64,000 bases of DNA. It comes from Helichrysum umbraculigerum (Eukaryota; Streptophyta; Magnoliopsida; Asterales; Asteraceae). The notes under the pieces were generated by a model that saw nothing but the letters and a program-made list of their open reading frames with translations, made no database searches and was not told the origin of the DNA. The stretch covers positions 129,165,277 through 129,229,276 of the forward strand of contig CATIUR010000005.1 of the NCBI GenBank assembly GCA_949592205.1, given 5' to 3'. Shown here piece after piece: positions 56,773 through 64,000 of this stretch. Each line of letters opens with the position of its first letter. The first letter of the stretch is position 1. The position numbers and the translations under genes were made by a program.

Positions 56773-58599
56773 ATGGAAGAATCAGAGGAAGAACAGGAAG
56801 AATATTCAGAGCCCGGAGAAGAAGAGGAGGATGTATACCAGTCTACACCACCGCATCAGCACTTACCAGAATCACACCTTCCGACAGCTGAGATTATGAA
56901 GATTGAAGATTCTATCTCTCTATCAGATGGTGATTATGATGCAGGATTTGGTACTACTATGGAGAAGCTCTTAACATCTGTCATAGATCCTTCCCAACCT
57001 CTTGTCTCACCTAGACTCAACGCTCTGCTGAACATTGAGAAGACCATTACTTTTTCAAAGCAACATCCAGAGCTTAGAGACAAACTCCTGAAGAAAATAC
57101 TGGCATACAAAGAATCCATGCTACCAGATCTTTATTCAGACTTACCTTCCCGAAGGATTCAAGCCTTCGATGCTTCTGCACCTCGAACTCTGTTCGAATG
57201 GGGAGATACTTCTGAAACTAGCCATGATTCTGAGGAGATAGACATAGAGATGGATTCTTCTCAGCCGATATCTCAGATCACCAGTGATATCCAGTTACCT
57301 TCTGATGTTGTTGAGTTCCCAGACTCTCAAAATATGGATACTCCGTCAGCAGAGGATGATCAGGATAACACTGTATACATCGATATACCGATTGATATCT
57401 GCTCTATCCGACTTCCGAAACCTCCAGCTATCCACATGGTTTCTAATCACGAAGAAATGATTAGTGCTATCGAGGCATTCAAGAATGACCTCCCCTCAAT
57501 AATGAGCATAATCATTAGTTCTACCAATGAGTATACACCATGCCAAAGGGACCTGATAGAAGAAATCAAGGCCGAATATGACGTTTATCAAGCCAGCAGC
57601 AGCCGAGACCCACTGCTATTTCAAAACCGCCTACATGCCTTCACTGAAGACCTCACCACTCAGCTCCTACACCAAACTGCTGAACCTACATTTGAGGAGT
57701 TAGAGTTCTTCGAGGACCAGAGGGCCATGTATCGAAAGATACATAATGTGCTGATCAGATCTGCGTTCCCATATTCTGCACAGCAATATGAATACTTAAA
57801 CTCATACCGCAGGAATATGTGCCACGCTACTGGGAACCCTGATGCAGATGCTGATGTCTGGCTAATGAATGACCTTCGAAGATTGATAAATCTAATGGCT
57901 GAGAACGATCATATAGACAACACTTCTTCCAACAGGTTCTATATTGATTGTACCATTGAGTACCATGCTTACAAGATCATCCATGATCTCGAGTTTGAGA
58001 TTTTTGACGAAAGAACGCGTACCATTCCTTCTTCCATACCCGAAGGCTCGATGGTTAACATCGCGACCTTCCTCTCAGACCGAATCAAGGAGATCTTCTG
58101 TGAAGTCCATCCGGATGAGTATCGCCAGATCTTGCACTACGGATTACGAGAGGTGTACGATATTATCAACAACATCTTTCGTGACTCTACCCTCTCATTC
58201 TCCGTCCATCAGGCCAATCTCATCCAGCGCATTCACGAGTCTATCAGGGAAATCAGAGGAATCTCCAGCCTAGCTGATCACGAAAACATCCATCAGATGT
58301 TCCTCAGATTCATGGACTCGTTGAAGCAAGACCATCCAGAACGTGAGCTGATGGAAGCCAGTAAAGCAGGATTCTTTGTGATTGATCCCCATGGACTTAT
58401 CTCCAAAACCATAAAAGACATCACTTTGGATCTCCTGCATATGCAGAAAGTCACTGAAGACCACCTTGACAGCTTCCCTGATTTTGCATCACACACTCCG
58501 AACATCATCAGGGTCATCGCTCACAAGTTTCTACGGATCTACCCTCGCAACACTTGGACGCCACGCACTTCCGGCCCAAGTGGTTCCAGTTCTCATTAA
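56773..58599 (+). CDS. E8 C-terminal region of unknown function, about 608 aa
   Basis: An open frame in the -1 phase relative to gag-protease. Its upstream codons (KTAPESEPEEMEESEEEQEEYSEPGEEEEDVY) continue the same acidic repeat, so it was very probably one polyprotein before an indel in the A6 run, or it is reached by frameshifting. The acidic leader (about 1-60) is followed by a mostly helical protein with no motif of RT, RNase H, integrase or envelope. I see no DD box, no zinc site, no signal peptide and no membrane segment. Recognisable stretches: PRLNALLNIEKTITFSKQHP, EEMISAIEAFKNDLPSIMSI and several IHESIREIRG-type helices. It occupies the place of RT in autonomous Athila elements. Function unknown. 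Confidence 0.7.
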   Translation: MEESEEEQEEYSEPGEEEEDVYQSTPPHQHLPESHLPTAEIMKIEDSISLSDGDYDAGFGTTMEKLLTSVIDPSQPLVSPRLNALLNIEKTITFSKQHPELRDKLLKKILAYKESMLPDLYSDLPSRRIQAFDASAPRTLFEWGDTSETSHDSEEIDIEMDSSQPISQITSDIQLPSDVVEFPDSQNMDTPSAEDDQDNTVYIDIPIDICSIRLPKPPAIHMVSNHEEMISAIEAFKNDLPSIMSIIISSTNEYTPCQRDLIEEIKAEYDVYQASSSRDPLLFQNRLHAFTEDLTTQLLHQTAEPTFEELEFFEDQRAMYRKIHNVLIRSAFPYSAQQYEYLNSYRRNMCHATGNPDADADVWLMNDLRRLINLMAENDHIDNTSSNRFYIDCTIEYHAYKIIHDLEFEIFDERTRTIPSSIPEGSMVNIATFLSDRIKEIFCEVHPDEYRQILHYGLREVYDIINNIFRDSTLSFSVHQANLIQRIHESIREIRGISSLADHENIHQMFLRFMDSLKQDHPERELMEASKAGFFVIDPHGLISKTIKDITLDLLHMQKVTEDHLDSFPDFASHTPNIIRVIAHKFLRIYPRNTWTPRTSGPSGSSSH

Positions 58600-60932
58600 T
58601 CTGAAGGAAGGCAAAGTCGAGCTCTCGACTTTAACAGCAGCGCTTCTCGGGAGGCAACCCGTGCAATAAAAAGAAAAGATTGAGTGTCAATAAGTGAAGC
58701 AGAATCTCCGACTATCCTTCACACTTGGTTATGCCTAAAAATATTTTCAAAATCATTTCTCAAAACAACTCATTTTGCAAAACACTCGTCTCAGCAGGAA
58801 GTAAAAAAATAAATAATTCACTATTTCGAGCATTTGAGGTACTTGCATACTACTTCTATGCATTATGCTCGAACTCGTTTAAAAACAATGTTTTATAACT
58901 GATTGGTCATAGAAAACATTTCTTCAAAATCTGAGACGGTGATTTCACTACCATTTGCAAAATATATGAGTTTGTTAAAAGGCATATCCAACGTGTTCAC
59001 ACCTACGAGATCATTTCACAAAGAGTAGAGTATGAATAATTGAAGTTTTGAAGTGTGCAAGAAAACCCTAGCAAGAGTCTCGAGGATAAAACCAGAAGAA
59101 AATGCAGAAATGGATCCTGGCAGCATCTTATTTCAGCTATTTTCTTATCATACGCATCCGAGCATCTCGCTATTTGGGGAGTTTCCTTATCCTTTCTTCA
59201 TTTTTCAATAAATAAATAATCTGTTTTGTTTAGTGTGTTATCTATGCCGAATCCTAAACTTATCACTAAGTGTGGGATTCCAGCCCAAAAAACAACATTT
59301 GAGAAACATTTTCTATATGTTCAAACTCTAAGTGTGGGATTTTACTTGTAAAATCCCTACTCAAGAGAACATTAGGGACAATGTTCCTCTAAGTGTGGGA
59401 TAGCAGGTATAGATACCTTGGATTGATTTTACGCATTTTTGTCCAAATAGTAAACTCAGAAAATGTTCCTCAAATTTCAAAATTTTTTCAAAAATAATAA
59501 AAAGTATGAGTTTTTAACTCTGCTATTTTGAATTCTAAACGTTCTAAAGAGGAATCATTCCCGTATATGAGTACGCTATTTTGGAAATTAAGGAAAATAA
59601 AGTAGGAATCTCTCAAACAAAAATGATAATCTAAGAGGGGCATCGCATGACTAGGCACATATAACCCAAAAACTTGCGGTGAGGTATCTTGAGCCCTATA
59701 GCATTCATTTTTAATGCTTCACTTTTCGTTTGTTGTGTGTGCCGATGTATGCATCTCTGAATTAGAACTTGCTCCTGACATACGTTTCGAGACCATATTA
59801 GTGAGTACCGTACGCGGTATAGGTGCAATTAAATGATCTTGACATTCCCTAGGATTTAACCCCCTTTTTCTCATATCTTTTCAAGCCCCAAACCCTTCCG
59901 ATGTTCATTTTTAGCATCGATGATCCGCTTAGTAAACCCTGTTGAGCCTAAACCTTTTCGTTTCATAAAACCTTAATTTTAAACCCACTTTCCCAAAATT
60001 CCCAAAAGCTTACCGCAGAATTTCTAAGGTTATGGAAAACGCCTTTTAGAATATCCTTTTCGCTTGATTCAACATTCTACTTTCTCAAATCACTTCTCTC
60101 ACAAAGTCATCAAAGTTATATATAAAGGAGAGAGAAACATGGTGTGAAAAATTGACACCAGAAGACTGTCACGAATGAAGAAGTTAAGTTAGAAAGGATT
60201 TCTAAGGTAGCCAAAAAAAAAGAGAAAAAGAAAAGAAAAAGAAAAAAAATAAAAGAATAATCCCTTGGAAATTCTGTGGCGGAGAAATTCTCAAGAAGAA
60301 AAAGAAGAAAAATAGTTAGTCTAAAAATAAAGCTAAAGTGCTTTCAGTAGTATCAATCTCCAGAAAAATTTGATAGAAGCAACATAGCTATCTAGTTCCG
60401 TTTCCGTATTTTCGCTATTCTAAATAAAGTTTTTCATGATCTTTAGAATTCTAAGGTACAGCTAAACCCTTACACCCAAAACAAACCAATATCCATACCC
60501 TTTCACCCCCACCAAACATTACAACCCTCATGAATGTCTTGGGATAATTAGCACCGTCCTCACTTACGTGGTGGAGATCCGATTCTCGATCAAGCCTATG
60601 ACGATGAGTGCTACATGACTGGCTTTTGAGCGATTTCATTTGTTCTAGAATGTTAGGAAACCCGATACACTTTGAGTGAATTGAGTGACCACCTTGTGAG
60701 GAATCGCCCGGTCATGTATACTCCAAGATCACGAGAGTTGGAAGTATGCCTAAGAGAGTCATTCCTTGTTTCTGGGACGATTATCTTATTTCTCCTTATT
60801 TTCTATTATGGTTTGCTGATGTGCAGGGTGATTGCTTTTAAGAATTTTTAGAACTCACCAAATCTGCTTAAAACCGTTTTCATAAAAGCTGAGTTTTGCT
60901 TGAGGACAAGCAATGACTAAGTGTGGGATATT
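58600..60932 (+). other. E8 3' non-coding region and polypurine tract
   Basis: It begins with the conserved CGCTTCTCGGGAGGCAACCC motif (about 58645-58664), shared with E1. TAAGTGTGGGAT motifs occur at about 59268, 59328 and 59389 and finally at 60917-60931, abutting the LTR as the polypurine tract. Blocks at 59365-59400 and 60890-60930 match E1 (reverse orientation). An A/G-rich stretch lies at 60205-60320. I see no gene. Confidence 0.75.
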
Positions 60933-63377
60933 TGATATGTGCTAAAAAGTCATGTTTTCAGGCACATATTTCCCGCACATTTGGCCTAATTCTTGGTGAA
61001 AACACTTGAATTAAACGTTTATTTACTTAATTTCACAAAGTTGGTCAAATTATAGGCATTGCTGTAAAAAGTGCTAAAAATGTCCAAAAGGCACGCAAAT
61101 CGAGGCAGATTATTCTAAACACTGATTCTTACAGACTTTTAACCATATTATGATACAAGTCCTTAAAAAGTCTCATATGATGTATCAGGTTATTCCAAGA
61201 CTGTAGAATCAAGAATCGTGCAGATCGGGTAAAGAACGAGGAAGATGGAGCTTTCTGAGCACAAACCGAGGGCATTCCGCACACGCCAACTCTAGAAATA
61301 TCCAAATTTGGCACTTTTGGCATCATTAGAAGCGTAACGGAATTACGAGACCGCAGGCAAAAGAATCAAGTCAAACGGACGAGAAACGAAGAAGATACGG
61401 CCTTCCGAAGTTGCGAGAAAAGTCAGAAAAATCACACGGCCTACCACACGGCCACCCCCTGGCCGTACACGGCCTAGAGGAGGCCGTACATGGCCTGTTT
61501 CTAGCCGTACACGTCCTGATCATGGCCGTACACGGCCTGTTTTGCTCTCACACCCCCTCGTTGTTGCTTCGTTTGCTTGTACGTGTGCTTGTGGACTTGT
61601 ACTCTTGGATCCATGGCTTGCCTATAAATAGAGAGCTCTCCATCCTCATTCCACACACACCATTCTTCAACAAGAATTCTCACTTTCTCTCTCACACACT
61701 CTTTCTCTTTATAGTTTAGCTTTCTCTCTCTAGCACTACTCTTAGGAGTTAGAGGAGAAATAGATTAGGGTTTAGTTCGTTAGTTCTTGGTTAATATTTA
61801 ACCTAGACTAACGGAGGGGCTACTTTTGTAATAGTGTAGGGAATATTCTGAGGGGCTTATTTGTAATATTGTCGAAGATATTGCGGAGGTTCCGTTCGTG
61901 TATTCTTCTAACATTATTCTGTCTACGCATAATCTACGGTTATTTCTTTCCTTTTCTATTATGATGATTGCTATTATTATTATGATAGATTTAGGATTGA
62001 TTGCCATGCGTAGTGAGTAGTTCTCTTATGTGCTTTTTGTGATGTAGTTAGCTTGTTAATATTTGGGGTGATGTTACTTTAAATACGCAATTGGGATAAT
62101 ATCGTTCTGAAACAATGGAAGTAACGTTATACGGCTTTCATTTGTATAGCGCCGGAATCATCACAAATGTGTGTAGTACGGAACGTGGAAGCTATGAAAG
62201 TCGTGGGCACAATCCGTTGTGGAATAATGTTCCCAATTGTTACAAAATGAAAACCGGTGTACTGATAACTTTGTATTTATGAATTTCTAAACCAAAATCG
62301 CCTTTCCTCCAATAAACGTGGTTAGAACCTGTATGACAAGGAGTCGCGAACCTTGATCAACCGGTAACTACCTATCTATGTTTTCAAATACAAACATGGT
62401 CTGAATTGTGTAGCTGTGGAAATACTGTCAACCCTATCGTATAGTACACCGTGAATCAATCAGGGATTTATTGGGATTTGTTTAAATAAGTGAGGGTTGG
62501 GTTTATATCATAGATGGTCAAACTTTAATACAAACTTAGTTAACCTAGTCCAGAGTGACCATAAAGTATGTGGCACCGGAAAGACCATAAATCGGCACAG
62601 TACTTCGTATAACGTTTAAATACGTGGGAAAAGCTAAGGAACTGCCGTCGGTTGAAGACTGTGTCACATCCTGGTTGAACCACACAGCTCTGGACTAAAC
62701 AAAGACCATTAATACAAAGTTAGCAGTCACCAAACCAAGTCTTAATCTTAAATGCCTTGCCTAGCCTCAGTATCTCCGTGGTGTTAAGAACGGTCAGAAC
62801 TTTTAGTGGGTCTGTTACTCTATCTCATGGGCCCAGGAATACCATTCCAAAAAAGGGTCACTATTCCAGTATATGGAAAGTGTTGAAGAGTTGAGCAGCC
62901 TCCTCTGATCAGAATCACCATAACCTAGCAACCCAGTGACATACTGTCTGAGAAATCAAACAGTAGGGTGTTAGTGTTTACACTACGAATACTTAGGCAA
63001 AAGCAAGACACAAATCTTTAAAAGACGTTTTCATAAATAACCCTAGACATCACCCCATAACACAAGCTAACGAAGTCATAACAAGCACTATTCTCCATTA
63101 CTGATTCCCTATCTAGCTTTTATTTACTGTTTTGTTTATTTCCTGCTTTTTATTAGTTTAGTTTAAACGGACCTAAAACCAAATCAAAACTCTTTTCAAA
63201 AACCCATCACTAATTTGAATAAGTTTGTCTGGACAACTCCGCTTCACAATACGATTGATCTTAAGAACGACCCTGAGTTATACTTACCTCTGTAAGTAGA
63301 ATTTAGGTCCCCAGCTTTTATAAATTTAAAAAAACCACCGTTGCAGTTATTACGTAACAACCGTTTTAGCTGTAACA
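60933..63377 (+). repeat. E8 3' LTR (2,445 bp)
   Basis: Highly similar to 49396-51749 over most of its length. The last 60 bp (after TATAAATTTAAAA at 63320) have diverged strongly, mostly by C-to-T-type changes, and end GTAACA. The TATA box is at 61623-61630 and the word cluster at 61433-61538. No gene is seen. Confidence 0.85.
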
Positions 63378-63382
63378 ATGTG

Positions 63383-64000
63383 CTCCCATTTCCATTGTGG
63401 CATCTCTGGTTGTTGCAAAAGTCCTGAAGGTTTTTGATACTCAACCTTGACCTTTGAACAAGTTAGACACTTGCTGACATAAGTAACGATGTCTCTTTTC
63501 ATGTTAGGCCACCAATAGAAACCTTTCACGTCTTGGTACATCTTGTCTGCACCAGGATGAATCGAATAGTTGGACTTGTGAGCTTCGTCCAAAATCAGCT
63601 TGCGTAGTTCATCGTCGCATGGTACCCAAACTCGGTCCATCAAGTATAACACACCATCTTCTTTGGTTTCAAGTTGTTTCTCCATTCCCTTCAGGGATTC
63701 GTCTTTCATGCACTTGGCGGTGAAAGCTATTCGTTGTGCGTCACGAATTTGAGTAATGAGATTCGAGTGGATTGTCAATACCAAAGCTCGAACTCTGCGA
63801 GGTTTAACGTTCTCTGCGAGGTTTAACGTTCTCTTTACGACTCAGGACATCCGCTACTACATTAGCCTTGCCCGGATGATATTTAATCTCACAGTCGTAA
63901 TCGTTTAGCAATTCGACCCAACGTCTCTGTCTCACGTTGAGTTCTTTCTGGTCAAATATGTGTTGTAAACTCTTGTGGTCAGTGAAGATCGTACACTTTG
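63383..64000 (-). pseudogene. pol: E6 pol, RNase H end to integrase zinc domain
   Basis: On the minus strand from the window edge: TDHKSLQHIFDQKELN..RRWVELLNDYDCEIKYHPGKANVVADVLSRK (end of RNase H), then the integrase N-terminus with HPGADKMYQDVKGFYWW and CLTCSKVKVEY (HHCC), up to QWKWEH at the E8 junction. A 19-bp tandem duplication (63793-63811 and 63812-63830) shifts the frame. ADVLSRK instead of the usual ADALSRK is a further change. Confidence 0.9.
63793..63830. repeat. 19-bp tandem duplication in E6 pol
   Basis: CTCTGCGAGGTTTAACGTT occurs twice in direct succession. 19 is not a multiple of three, so the linker between RNase H and integrase is out of frame. Confidence 0.92.

Larger units (their letters stand above)
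52003..56899 (+). pseudogene. gag-pro: E8 gag-protease frame, interrupted by E9
   Basis: The frame is open from about 51880. The first Met in frame is at 52003, but an earlier non-Met segment (SLIFVPDPESIIRTIRKQ) also looks like gag N-terminus, so the true start is uncertain. It breaks at 52084 and resumes at 54564 in phase. Gag core: FELKHHIVQLIKDNCQFHG, DKFIHISNSYKQNGV, WFEGLETGSITSWTDM. A degenerate knuckle (CQNYTNHP) and a Pro/Tyr-rich stretch follow. The Athila-type aspartic protease has ADLGASISLMPYSLY (about 56190), PTDFVVMDIQED and IILGRPFM. Then a strongly acidic repeat tract. A run of six A (56741-56746) is where the frame moves by -1 into the next entry. Confidence 0.88.
49396..63377 (+). 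mobile_element. E8: Athila-like element with gag-protease but no RT/integrase
   Basis: The 5' LTR is 49396-51749 and the 3' LTR 60933-63377. TSDs are ACGTG (49391-49395) and ATGTG (63378-63382), one C-to-T change apart. Removing E8 and one TSD restores the E6 pol frame through WKWEH to MDFITKLP. It has a tRNA-Asp PBS, a gag-protease frame interrupted by E9, an unrecognised C-terminal region and a long 3' region with TAAGTGTGGGAT motifs. Confidence 0.88.

Overview
The window is nuclear plant repeat DNA, almost certainly from a eudicot. No host gene is visible. Essentially every base belongs to an LTR retrotransposon or its remains. Asteraceae is my best guess, because the accessory ORF of the copia element (18831-21521) resembles a family I associate with daisy-family copia elements. 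That guess is from memory and is not proven here.

Layout. I label nine elements E1-E9. E1 (minus, positions 1-29939) is a tRNA-Asp-primed, Athila-related non-autonomous element in a tandem internal-LTR-internal-LTR arrangement. Its right-hand LTR (7938-8528 and 29067-29939) is split by E2 (8529-10951, minus, the 3' end of a Ty3/gypsy element) fused to E3 (10952-29066, plus, a gag-only gypsy element with two LTRs). The second LTR of E3 is split by E4 (18381-28844, minus), a young Ty1/copia element with intact gag, truncated pol and a large extra ORF. E1 sits in the LTR of E5 (29940-33596, plus), a copia element with a decayed gag-pro-integrase frame. E5 is cut at 33596 by E6 (33597 to beyond 64000, minus), a gypsy chromovirus-type element with an LTR of about 4 kb. 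E7 (35798-46442, plus), a complete but mutated gypsy element, sits inside the LTR of E6. E8 (49396-63377, plus), an Athila-like element with gag and protease but no reverse transcriptase, sits inside the pol of E6. E9 (52085-54558, minus) is a solo gypsy LTR inside the gag of E8. Target-site duplications support E4 (TTTTA), E7 (AACGT), E8 (ACGTG/ATGTG) and E9 (GATAG).

Main biological points. (1) Most LTR families here carry an array of a short, family-specific palindromic word, often CG-containing and usually upstream of a TATA box: GCGACGTA/TACGTCGC in E4, GCGACACAA/TTGTGTCGC in E2, E3 and E9, AAGTGTCGC/GCGTCACTT in E7, GGCCGT/ACGGCC in E8, GGTGCACC/GGTACC in E1. E4 repeats its word in the LTR, in the leader and ahead of its extra ORF. 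(2) Several ORFs (E3 gag, E5 gag, the E7 pre-gag ORF and gag, the E4 extra ORF) begin at or within about 10 nt of a splice-acceptor-like sequence. The gypsy LTRs share a consensus donor CAG|GTGAGT, which suggests leader introns and spliced subgenomic mRNAs. (3) There are three unfamiliar coding regions: the 896-aa E4 ORF3, the roughly 600-aa C-terminal region of the E8 polyprotein where RT would be expected, and a 164-aa coiled-coil ORF before gag in E7.
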